A stretch of 64,000 nt of DNA from Vandiemenella viatica (taxonomy: Eukaryota > Arthropoda > Insecta > Orthoptera > Morabidae): positions 9,432,924 to 9,496,923 of the forward strand of contig JARYHS010008074.1 of NCBI GenBank assembly GCA_031002005.1. Direction: 5' to 3'. The notes beneath the pieces are model-generated. The model was not told where the DNA came from and ran no database searches. It worked only from the letters and a program-made list of their open reading frames with translations. A program made the translations under genes and the position numbers. This document shows, piece by piece, positions 33,316 through 43,397 of this stretch; positions within the stretch are counted from its first letter, which is position 1; the number at the start of each line of letters is the position of its first letter.

Positions 33316-34220
33316 AGCCCATTCACACTAACGGTCAGCTCAGCTCACGATCCAGGGTAACATTCACACTTGCGGTCAGGTCGGATCAAGTTGTGGACAA
33401 GGCCATTTCATTTCAATTGCTCATCACGAACAATGTCGTTCTCTATGTTAACGTTGGTTAAAATCGCACTGTTTGGATGACGAGCCTAACAATACATCAA
33501 GATAAAAAAAAGACGACATTTCTGGGTGCATCCAGAGTTTGAAGCGCAAACAGATCAAGGAAAAACAATTAATTACTGGCTATGCCATACAAGAAGAGTG
33601 TTAGAAAATGCTTTTAGTATTTCAGTTTAAAGATTTAGAATTTATTTAGATAAATTAATTCCGCACCTAGATTCATTGATAAAATAATTTTAGCAACATG
33701 TATTTTGCACAGTTATTTACAAAAGGATAAAATTTCATGCCATGTAGAAAGTGAATTTCATGATAAACGAGAGGAACCAGTTTTTACAAATATTACTTGT
33801 TTGGGTGCTAATGCTCAGAAAAAAGATTTTGATACAAGAAATAAATTCATAATGTTTTTAAATTCGAAAAAAGGATCTGTTACTTGGCAGTATGAAAACA
33901 TGTAATAATTATTGAATTTATATTAAATTTTGTCAACTTTATTATAATCAGAAATGACATACTGTACTCCTATTGTTATTGGTTATGAGCAAACGTTTTA
34001 AGTCATTCACCGCCCATTTGATCAGACCTGACCTGACTGTTGCACGTTCTCACTAGTGGTCAGCTCAGCTCAAGTCTTGACCGTTGTTTATCGGTGGCGG
34101 CGCGATCTTAAGTTTGACCTTCCTTGCCCTGACCTGAGTGGACTGCGTAGTGTGAATGCTCCCATTAGATTACGTGTATAGCGATTTTTGACCTGAACTG
34201 ACCGCTAGTGTGAACAGGCC
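33316..34220 (+). mobile_element. Internally deleted PIF/Harbinger element
   Basis: The left end AGCCCATTCACACTAACGGT and, on the minus strand, the right end GGCCTGTTCACACTAGCGGT are inverted repeats, both followed by GTCAG-T/C-TCAG-like sequence. Inside, in changing frames: KKRRHFWVHPEFEAQ (N-terminus of Harbinger nucleases), directly followed by TRRVLENAFSISV then RFRIYLDKL (end of the DDE nuclease, normally ARRVVENAFG), and DTRNKFIMFLNSKKGSVTWQ (C-terminus). The catalytic middle is deleted. The flanking 3-bp duplication is not clean (TAA on the left, TTT on the right). Confidence 0.7.
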
Positions 34221-35014
34221 TTTACTGCTAATATTATTTTCAAAGAAGTTTTGTAAAGAAGATTGAAAAAAGGACATTGACAAAGCCTATATTTTTTAAC
34301 ATTTACTTTTTAACTGTTTTACAACTAAACATTTAATATTTAATGATAACGACGTTTTACAGTAAAAGTTATATTTATCATTACTCTTCAAAATAATCTT
34401 TCATTAATAAATACTTGCATTTACTTATTTCCACATTATTATATTACCATTCGGTGACTGACCACAATACTACTCGTACGGGTCAGTTGGTGAACAAAAA
34501 TTATTCGTTTAAAGTTATAAGAGTTCCTTGCTGTAATCTAAGAGAACTGCTGTAACATCAGCCGAGATAACTGGTACGTGAAACGTCTGTGAGATGACGT
34601 TAGCGCCATTTCTGAGACACCAAATACAAACCATCTGTTGTTGATATTTATTTTTGGACGCATTTCACCTCTCGTCGAGGTATCTTCGGTTTACACTTTT
34701 TTTCTGTGATAGGTTATCAATAGGGTTCGGGTCTTTATGACAAGTCGTACTTTTTTCCTGCCTTCATTTCGAGCTGTAATGCTGAATTAAACATTGATTG
34801 AATGCTTTATAAAAACTTCTCGGGTTTCAAGCCGCGTCAAAATTGAGCCGTCTGGCGACGTTTCGGAAGCTTGCACTGCTTCCATTGTCAAGCCCCGCTT
34901 AACATCACTGAAGTCCGCCTCACAGTAGTCTATTATACAGCCCCAGCAACCGGGAGCGGAGGGGAAAGTGCGTGTAGGGGCGGTCTAGTTGGGTCCTGCT
35001 CGCTTGGTGACATC

Positions 35015-36647
35015 ACGATCGGGTCACTCCTATGCCCTAATATTGCTCGATTCCATCTCGTTTGTAATAATCCAATTGCTGGCTTCCAAGCCGGGCTTAA
35101 ATTGAGGCCTTGATCACGATTAATAACATTATTACTAAGCCTAATCTAAATAGCCACCTACACAACACTGTCCAAAAAGTTATTTGCGTAACAAAGGCGT
35201 GTCGTTTTGTCGAAGCCTGGTTCGTGTCGGTTGTCAATGGCGTGTTCGGCTAAGGCAGATTTTTCATTTTGTCCAAGTTTAAAATGTATGATGTTTTCTT
35301 GGCGTCTTTCATTAATCGTCCTTAAGGTTTGCCCCATATAAGAAGTGCCGCATTCACATGGAATTTTGTACACTCCAGGAGCCCGAAGATTGATACCGTC
35401 CTTCGGAGTTCACAGCAGCTGTCCAATTTTTGGTGGAGGTCAAAAAATCAAATGGTAACACGTCGTACTTCCTTAGTGCTATAACCATTGGCACGAAATA
35501 CACGTTCCAGGTGTTGCAGTTCCTCCTTTAAATGTTCATTGTCGGACATGACCTTTGCCCTATGGACAAGAGTATTGAGCACTCCCAGTTTCTGAGAAGG
35601 ATGTTGAAAACTTTGAGCATTAAGATAGCGATCGGTGTGTGTAGGTTTTCTGTAAACGTTGTGCCCTAACCTTCCATTAGGCTTCCGACGCACTGGAACA
35701 TCCGAAAACGGAAGTGATCCATCCCTTTCGATTTCTACCGTGAATTTAATATTGGGATGAATCCCATTAAGATGGTTCACGAATTCATATAATGCCGGAA
35801 TTCCATGAGACCACACGAGAAATGTATCGTCAACAAACCCGTAAAAACATTTAGGCTTTAAAGGAGCTGTGTCAAGAGCTATATGCTAAAAATGTTCCAT
35901 GTAGAAGTTAGCTACCGTGGGAGACAACGGGAACCCCATATTCATGCCGTCTGTTTACTTGTAGTATTCACCCTGGAACATGAAGTACTTAGACGTGAGG
36001 GTGTGTCTGAATAACTCAACAAGTTTTGGATAAAAATGTTCACTAAGTAGTTCAACAGTCTCCCCTAAAGGCACACGCGTAAACGACGACGTAACGTCCA
36101 GGCTGACCATAATATCGTCACGTTCTAACCTCATTTCTTTAACCAACTCAACAAAGGAAGCAGAATTTTTAACATGATGTGCACACTGCCCAACAAACGG
36201 TTTTAACAAACGCCTGAGATATTTAGCGAACTTGTACATTGGCAAACCTATAGCACTCCCTATTGGACACATTGGAACAAGCTCCTTATGTATTCTCGGA
36301 AGACCATATAACCTTGGTGGTCTTGGAGCTCGGACACTTAGATTCTTCACCATTTCTTCTGCCAATCCGGATTCTCTCATGAGTATGTTTGTATTCCTGG
36401 TTATCCGTGCCGTGGGATCGCGGGGAATCAGACGATATGCGTCGTCATCTAATACTTCATGTATCTTTTGGTGGTAGTCAGTGTCGGTTAAGATCACAGT
36501 CAAATTTCCTTTGTCAGCTGGTAAAACCATTAATTTGAAGTCTTCACGTAAAACACGTAAGCCGTCTCGTTCAGCTCTGATCATATTGGACTTAGATGGT
36601 TTGGCTGTCGTCAGGATGCGTGTCGTCACCAAGCGAGCAGGACCCAA
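35015..36647 (-). pseudogene. Penelope-type reverse transcriptase plus GIY-YIG endonuclease
   Basis: From 36647 on the minus strand: FKLMVLPADKGNLTVILTD (Penelope N-terminal block), RLYGLPRIHKELVPMCPIGS, then DDIMVSLDVTSSFTRVPLGE (RT palm with the first catalytic Asp, normally LDVxSLFTNVP), a stop near 35955, MGFPLSPTVANFYMEHF, and YGFVDDTFLVW (catalytic DD, about 35825-35860). Then SDVPVRRKPNGRLGHNVYRK followed by PTHTDRYLN, a Penelope signature. After further stops, YKIPCECGTSYMGQTLRTIN (GIY-YIG, 35300-35373) and ALAEHAIDNRHEPGFDKT. At least four stops or shifts and the lost N-terminus make it dead. Confidence 0.9.
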
Positions 36648-36743
36648 CTAGACCGCCCCTACACGCACTTTCCCCTCCGCTCCCGGTTGCTGGCGCTATA
36701 TAATAGACTCCTGTGAGGCGGACTTCAGTGATGTTAAGCTGGG

Positions 36744-36776
36744 CTTGATAATGGAAGTAGTGTAAGCTTCCGAAAC
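36744..36776 (+). ncRNA. Hammerhead-like ribozyme core, degenerate
   Basis: CTTGATAAT, a stem GGAAG...GCTTCC, then GAAAC on the + strand, in the 5' terminal repeat of the Penelope element. The partner copy at 34860-34892 on the minus strand reads CTTGACAAT...GAAAC. The G of the CUGANGA core is replaced by A in both, so cleavage activity is unlikely. Confidence 0.4.
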
Positions 36777-37126
36777 ATCGCCAGACGGCTCAATTTTGAC
36801 GCGGCTTGAAACCCGAGAAGTTTTTATAAAGCATTGCCGCCGCGAGAACGTACATAATTATCTATTGATTGAATGTTTTTTGGTTGTGTTCAAATGTACT
36901 TTATATAGTTTAAAAATGCATTTTTATACCATTTTAATATTTTTTGTCATATTATGATAATATTTATAGTGTGCTCATATTTTGAGGGGAAAATCTGGTA
37001 ATTTTTATAATAGTACCGGAAATTCACTGAAAGTAAAGGACGAGAAGAAATTAAGATAATTATTGACAGAACTGTACTCCTATTATACACTGGTGGAAAA
37101 AACAAAACTGTAATGAAATAAATAAC

Positions 37127-38065
37127 TCTCGGGTTTTCTGCCGGTTGATTGATTTATTTACATCTTTTAACAACGTTTCGGCAACTGCCATCGTTGCCTT
37201 CATCAGGTTAACTTACTTACATGGACAAGACACTGACTGACTCGCGAACCAGTCCTGGCTCCTATAAATAGCCTGTTGCCACGGGAAGCTTCACACTGCT
37301 CTTTGATTGGTCGGCGATGCACACGGCCATAGACGGGGTCAAACCGGCTTGGTTGCATCTCTGCATCTCGTGGCTGCGTCCTGCAGCTCTGCAACTGGAT
37401 GGCATTTAATAGCTCCATGGCAGTATCTTGAGTGGACACCCATCCAAGTAAAAACTACGCATAACGTTGTTTAACAGTTGGCATGTGCGGTCACCCATCC
37501 AAGTGCTCTCCACACTCATCGTTGCTTAACCGGCGGCATTACACGAGGGCTCTGGAACTGACCAATCACGAACGACTTATCTCCCATTGGTCAACATGTC
37601 ACAACGGCGTCTGCTCGGAAGGTTGTGTCTAACACGTTGCTGTTTTTGGTCTTTTACGACTGGCTCCCAAGCCTCGCTCAGGAACAGACCACCATCTCTG
37701 TTAATGCTGTTGTCACTTATTCGGATCTCCAGCGCTTCTCTGATCACTGAATCCCAGAAATACGATATCTTAGCCAGAACTTCAGTGTTGTCAAAGTTGA
37801 TGCTATGAAAATTTTCTATAGCATGTTCTGCTAATGCGGACTTGTCCAGTTGTAGTAACCACAGATATCGTTGGTGCTCATTGCAGCGTTCCTTGATAGT
37901 TCTTATGGTTTTTCCGATTTATACTTTGCCGCATTCACAAGGGATCGAATAAACTCCCGGGGCTCGAAGGCCAAGGTCGTCTTTCACCGTGATTCACCAA
38001 GCAACTGACATTTCTGTAAGAAAATCTCAGGAGCACTGCATAGGACGCCTGTCCCCTGGTGGAGC
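37127..38065 (-). mobile_element. Second Penelope-like fragment (GIY-YIG end)
   Basis: A truncated Penelope 3' half on the minus strand. From about 37960: GVYSIPCECGKVYIG (broken by one stop or shift), KTIRTIKERCNEHQRYLWLL, KSALAEHAIEN, FDNTEVLAKISYFWDSVI and REALEIRISDNSINRDGG. The GIY-YIG pattern and the INRDGG...W ending are typical. The terminal part at 37127-37215 holds a hammerhead-like core. The RT is missing. It differs clearly from the 34.8-36.8-kb element, so it belongs to another Penelope family. Confidence 0.8.
37175..37206 (-). ncRNA. Hammerhead-like ribozyme core, conserved bases present
   Basis: On the minus strand CTGATGA, one extra A, a 6-bp stem GGCAAC/GTTGCC with loop GATGGCA, then GAAAC. 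CTGANGA and GAAA are the conserved hammerhead core strands. Penelope-like terminal repeats are known to carry such ribozymes. Helices I and III are not obvious from my reading, so activity is unproven. Confidence 0.5.
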
Positions 38066-38164
38066 GACAAATGTTGCTCCACTATTCAGGGTCACAGATG
38101 GGTGTTTGGGTGTTACGTCATTTTAAGTTGCACCCAACATCTGACAACCTAGCAGTGTTCTGAA

Positions 38165-40770
38165 TTGCCAGAGCTAAGGTGCATCGTGTAATTAAGGAGA
38201 GTATGAAAAGGCCATGGCAGAACTTTTTAAGCACTATTAATAGTTCCACAACATCGTCAAAAGCATGGAAGTCTATCCACTGTATATATGGCACGTACTC
38301 CCTCCCACCAGTATCTGGAATACTGGATCAGCGACATATATATAGTTACCGACAAACGAAGCATAGCGCAGCTGATGGCAGAGAATTTCACTGCCATCAC
38401 TTTGTCTGCTAATTTGGACTTTTGGCTAAAAAGTGCATGCTGTGCTTTGATTTGTCAGATACAGAGGCATAAAATAGGCCATTTACATCCTGGGAGCTGT
38501 AGTCGGCATTAAACAGCGTGAAGGACACTGTACCAGGTCCTGATCTGATCCAGTACCAGATGCTGAGGCATCTTAGTAAAGATACCAAAGAGTGTCTTCT
38601 AGATATTTTTAATGACATCTTGACTGGAGGAAACTTCCCTGATTCATGGAAAGAAGCAACGTTAATCACTATTTTAAAATCTGAAAAAGACAAGCCGTTG
38701 CTGGGTAGCTATCGTAGCATGGCGCTTACAAGCTGCGTGGAGAAGACTCTTGAGCAGATGGTCAGCTGCTGCCTCGTCTGGTATCTTGAGTCTTGCAATC
38801 TGCTGAGCTGCTTTCAGTGTGGATTCAGGAAGTTCCGTTATACCTGATCCTGTTAAAAGCAGCCATACGAGATGCCTTCATCCTCAGCCAACACCTTGTT
38901 GGTGTGTTCTTTGATATAGACAAGGCCTACGATACTACTTGGCAGCAAGGTATTTTAAAACTACATGAATGGGGAAATCTGCCTGATTTTATACAATATT
39001 TTTTAGCATAGTGTTGCTTCTGGTACTGAGTCAGTATTGATATGCCAGATTTTTTTATCCAGGAAAATGGTGCTTCTCTAGGGTCAGTTATAAGTATGAT
39101 GCTCCTCGCTATTGGCATTATCAGCATCTCAACTGTAATGAGAAGGCCAATCCGGCACTCCTCGTACCGTTTTGTACATCGTCTAGCCTGAGAGGTGTTG
39201 AGCGACAGTTGAAACTCGCACAAAATAAGCTGGATGAATGGTCATCACACACCACTTTTCATTTCTCAGCCCCAGCCCCAGCCTTATACCCAGCATTTGT
39301 GCTGAGTCTGGCAAGCTGCTGCTTTTCATCTGCCAGCAACTCCTTATGGTGTGTTACTATATACACTTTGCTGCAACTTGTTGCAGTCCCATGTACGACG
39401 TAGTAATGTATCCAAATTTCGAACGGCTTTACACCAATTGCCATAGAGCGACATAGCATTCAGCTATCGTACAAAGGCTATTTTAGAAAAATATGGGTGC
39501 GAGCTGTCATCCTTTTAGCACCAGGGCTGTAGTAAATCTCTCCCCTGGCTTGTAAAGATACCCACAACCATTTTAGAACTGTCTCAGAATAACAAACTGT
39601 TTACCAATGACTGATTAACATTTTAGAGATATTTTAAACCAGCATCACAACTTCACCCCGGTATAATGTAGTGGGTTGCTCCATAATGTTCCGTTCAGCA
39701 ACTTCCACATACAAGCTGAATAGTAGGTGCAGCATATGCACTGGAGAGAGTTACACTTTGTTAAAGTTGCTCCAGCATATGAAAGTAAGTCACGGTATGA
39801 AGTACATCATATGCTGTGGTACCCTCAGTTGCATCCAGGCATTGGAAATCATGTCCCCAGATGACTGACTGGTCCAGGACATACAGGACGCCCTCCACTC
39901 CTTACAGTCCTGTGGAAAGGAGGTCCTATTCTGCTGGGTTACTGGCCATTTGGGAATTGGGGAATGAAGCTGACAAGTTAGCCTGTGACAAGGTCAGAAA
40001 TGACTGATCTGGTCCCAGAGTCAGTCCTGGCCTCAGTGGCAAAAAGAAAAAAAAGTCTTCAATCTATGGCAGAGGCAGTGGCAGGAAGTGGAGCATAATA
40101 AGCTCCGCCTGGCCGAACTGACCGTTTAGCCGTGGAGCAGCTCCTTCCAGTGGGCGAGAAGGGATGAGGTTCTCCTTACTCGCCTATGTGTAGGGCACTG
40201 TCCTCTTGACACATAGCCTTCTTCTCCATCAGGAGGACCCACCAAAATGTCATGCTTCTGGCGTATCTTTGATGGTGCGACATTACTGACTGTACTGTTT
40301 TTATATTTAAGGATAGATGTTGGCCTAGCCAACAATCTGTCCTGTATTTTAAATAATGAGACCAGCAATGTGGCCAGTGTTTTAAAATTTTGTGTATTGG
40401 CCATTCTGGTGCCTAAAAGTTTAGGCAGATCACCAAAATTTTAAGATGTAAGGGTGGTCCCTTTATAGCCACCCATCCATGCACATTTTAATCCAGTGTT
40501 TTATTTTTTATGTTGTTATAATTCTTGTCTCGCTGGCCATTATATAGCCAACAAGATGTGAAGCATTTTTAATTTTGTTTTAAACCTGTTTGGCCCCTTT
40601 ACAGCCACAATGTTAGTGATTTACTTTGTTCTGCTGTCTGCGTGGCTGACCCCCTTATGGTCGACCATACACATAGTAGAATCGTCCTATTTTAGCTGCA
40701 CCAGTTGTTTGTTAGACCACTAATGACCTTGTCATCAACGTGTCCAAAAACCCAAACAACAACAACGACA
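38165..40770 (+). pseudogene. Non-LTR retrotransposon with RT and RNase H, degenerate
   Basis: On the + strand: VPGPDLIQYQMLRHLSKDTK then FNDILTGGNFPDSWKEATLI, SYRSMALTSCVEKTLEQMV and a CGFRKFR block (RT domains 1-3); the frame breaks near 38846. GVFFDIDKAYDTTW carries the first RT Asp (about 38900-38940). The ADD region is destroyed. An RNase H domain follows: CSICTGESYTLLKLLQHMK, ALEIMSPDD, HSLQSCGKEVLFCWVTGHLG with NEADKLACDK (about 39740-40000). Then a RRDEVLLTRLCVGHC block (about 40155-40200) and VLKFCVLAILV near the end. The 3' untranslated part runs to an AACAACAAC-like end near 40770. RT plus RNase H fits jockey/R1/I-type LINEs. Confidence 0.8.
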
Positions 40771-41059
40771 ACCCTACTTTCAGGTCTATCCGACGGACTC
40801 ACATTTTCCTCAATCCCCACGTTCAACCATTTTGCCTTGGTATGGTGCTCATTAGTGTTTTGCCACTCCTTTCAGTGGTCGTATTACCCTGCCATCACAG
40901 CGGGCAGTGGCAGCCACTACAATCAGATTGAGTCAAGTCTGAAGCAATTCAAATTGCATATCAACTGGCTCCACGCTCTCTTCCACAAAACCATCCTATC
41001 CTTCTATTCCAAAAGTTGCTCACTTTCACCCAGCCCTCACCCCCTTTCTTTAACTCTAT

Positions 41060-41225
41060 TCTCCATCGGTAGGATGCAGTTTCGAATCCCCTTCCGGCCA
41101 TCGAGATTTGTAGTTTCCGTGGTTTCCTCAAACCACTCCTGATAGTTGATTCCTTCCTGATCCTGCCCCTAGTCCTTTCCTGCCTCTAACGGCCTTGACA
41201 TTAATGAGGTGTAAAACCAGGAGCA
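41060..41225 (+). repeat. Degenerate SINE fragment
   Basis: GTTTCGAATCCCCTTCCGGC (B box and start of body), GTGGTTTCCTCAAACCACTC and a tail with CTTGACATTAATGAGGTGTA match the SINE family seen at 12.1, 28.8 and 58.3 kb with many changes. The A-box half is missing. Confidence 0.65.
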
Positions 41226-41269
41226 AAATAATGATAGTAATAATATCGATTCTCCACTCCAACAACTCA

Positions 41270-42350
41270 TTTCCTTGGAAACTCAAGCCTCGAGAGAAAT
41301 GTCCAGGAATATCATCATCCTCCCAGGTGTCAAGGGCTCAATCACAATGGTCATGGACCTCAGTGATTGCATGGCTGGGACTCTGAAGCCTTTTTCCAAT
41401 ATTAACACCTTCCATCCATCTCCTTAAAAGGCCTCTCTTCGTAGTCCATTTCACATCTCACTACTCAGAAGCCCCATACCCTCACTCTGTAATTTTTTCC
41501 CAAAATTGACCAATTTGGCAATCCTGGGCAAGCTATACTTGTGGTATTCGTGTCGCCCACTGATTGGATTTCAGTCCTGGTGGATCAATATCTCCAACCT
41601 ATGTGCAGAACCTACTTTACTTCACCAAAGACTGCCCACACTGTCTCGATTTTTTGTCCTAAGACCCCACTCCTCTTCCTTCAGATTTTTTCCTAGTCAC
41701 CATTGATGCAACCTCCCTGTATATCAACATCCATGACTGTCAAAGCCTTAGTGTCGTGGAATATTTCCGAGATATGCGACCCTTACACAGACTTTTAAGT
41801 ACATCCTTCCTTTCACCTTTGGCCACTTCAAGCTGTCCAGAAACTACTTATGCCTTAATTCCAAATTTACTCAGCCTATCATGGGTGCCTGCATAACCCT
41901 ACCTTGTGCCAACGTATTCCTGGGCCATCCGGAAGAAAATTTCCTGAAACACATCCCTCTTATACCAAATATGTGTTCCATATACATAGATAGTGTATTT
42001 ATAATCTGGACCTACAGTGAAAACTGCCTCCTATACTATTCAATTCTCTCAACAAAACCCAATCCTTCAATGCTCTGTGACTTACTCCCACATGTGTTAT
42101 GTTCATAAATGTGGACATTATCCTACGGCAAAGTGGCATTCACATCAATCCCACTAACTTACCACAGTTTTCTACATTTTATCAAATGTTCCCTCCCATT
42201 CTGCCTTACCATCTGTGGCAGACACATCTACCCTGATCGTAAGTCCCCATTCAGTTGCTCCCAAAACTTAAGGCCTCATTTCCTGTGGCTGCATTGCTGA
42301 TCTTGTACAAAAACAAATCTACCAATCCAAACCCTCACTCTCGTTCATTG
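41270..42350 (+). pseudogene. Penelope-like RT, + strand, heavily mutated
   Basis: In changing frames: NIIILPGVKGSITMVMDLSD (Penelope N-terminal block, about 41310), FLVTIDATSLYINIHDC (RT palm with the first catalytic Asp, about 41690), then MGACITLPCANVFLGHPEEN (equivalent of the MGT-P-YAN-FLG-E block, 41881) and CSIYIDSVFIIWTYSEN (the catalytic DD changed to DS). No GIY-YIG end was found. It is older than the copies on the minus strand at 31-38 kb. Confidence 0.7.
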
Positions 42351-43129
42351 AAAACCGATCAGTTCTCTCCTGGCCTCAGCTTCCAGCTTCAAATTGAATG
42401 GCCTCTTTAAAACAATAGGATGGTCACTAGAAAGAAAAGTTCTAATTTTTTCAGGGTAATTGTGCTAAAAGTTGCAAAATGACTAAAAAATAAAATTGGC
42501 AAAGTTTCAGCTCATTTGGAGTACATTAACCCATGCCTCATTGAGATTGAAATCTTTAAAAATAAGATTTTGCTGAAAATTGCAATTCATAAAGTCAAAA
42601 CCATTTGTCCTGTAACCTCAATTTTTCTTTCTCATTTCATAGAAAATGCTTTGAGCTTTTACTCTCATCAGGTTTTTCCTAAAACTTATATTTAATTACA
42701 TTTAGCACTTTTCAAGTCGGGTCATTTCCGTATCCTGAAAATTGACTTTTTATGAATATGCATAAAAACATTGCAACATTTTTTTTTTTCAGATTTTGCT
42801 TGTTTTATTTTTTAATTTTCTACATCAAGAATTGTTTATTTGAAAGTGTTTGCTGAAGTAAATGAATAAATTTAAAATTAATGAATTCAGAGAAAAAAAG
42901 AGTAAAGAAAGTATGGAAATGAGAACATATAATTTTCAATTGCATTTTTATTATTAAAGTTGCATTACAAAAAAGAAAACATTATAAAAAAGAAATGATT
43001 ATTTCCAATTATCACATTATAGTGGTAATGCCTTAGTTGCTTTTGAAGAGTAATGAAAAACCCATCTACATGGGTAAGGTATGAAACCAAAACATTGTAA
43101 AATTATGTTGATCTAGTTTTTTGTATGTT
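42351..43129. other. AT-rich stretch, nothing recognised
   Basis: I found no protein, no repeat ends and no tandem structure here apart from a T run at 42780-42789. Confidence 0.4.
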
Positions 43130-43397
43130 GAATTGAATTTTATTTGATCCATGAAGTCATAATTTATGACATAGGACAAGTCATCAGTAATTACAATAAG
43201 CATTACAATATAATTTTTTCACACAATACAGGATTACATATCATTATTATAATTATCATACTTAAAATTGCACAGTCAATAGAAGCAGCATATGAAATAC
43301 ATATGTTCAACTGAAGTTAAATTAATATTTCAATGTTTTACAAGTTACAATACAAAATAATTTAATCATGTTTGTTCATTTCTCGATGGTTCATATA

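Larger units (their letters stand above)
34801..36835 (-). mobile_element. Penelope-like retroelement with inverted terminal repeats
   Basis: A 2-kb Penelope-like element read on the minus strand: RT then GIY-YIG endonuclease. About 200-bp terminal repeats at 34801-35015 and 36630-36835 are in inverted orientation and highly similar, for example TTTTGACGCGGCTTGAAACC on the minus strand at the left and the plus strand at the right. Each carries a hammerhead-like core: 34860-34892 (minus) and 36744-36776 (plus). The 3' repeat includes the end of the coding region. The ORF is 5'-truncated where the upstream repeat begins. Confidence 0.88.

Noticed and set aside
40705..41142. A 145-codon frame after the RNase H LINE
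   Set aside because: It spans the LINE 3' end, an unrelated stretch and a SINE fragment; composition and lack of family features point to chance.
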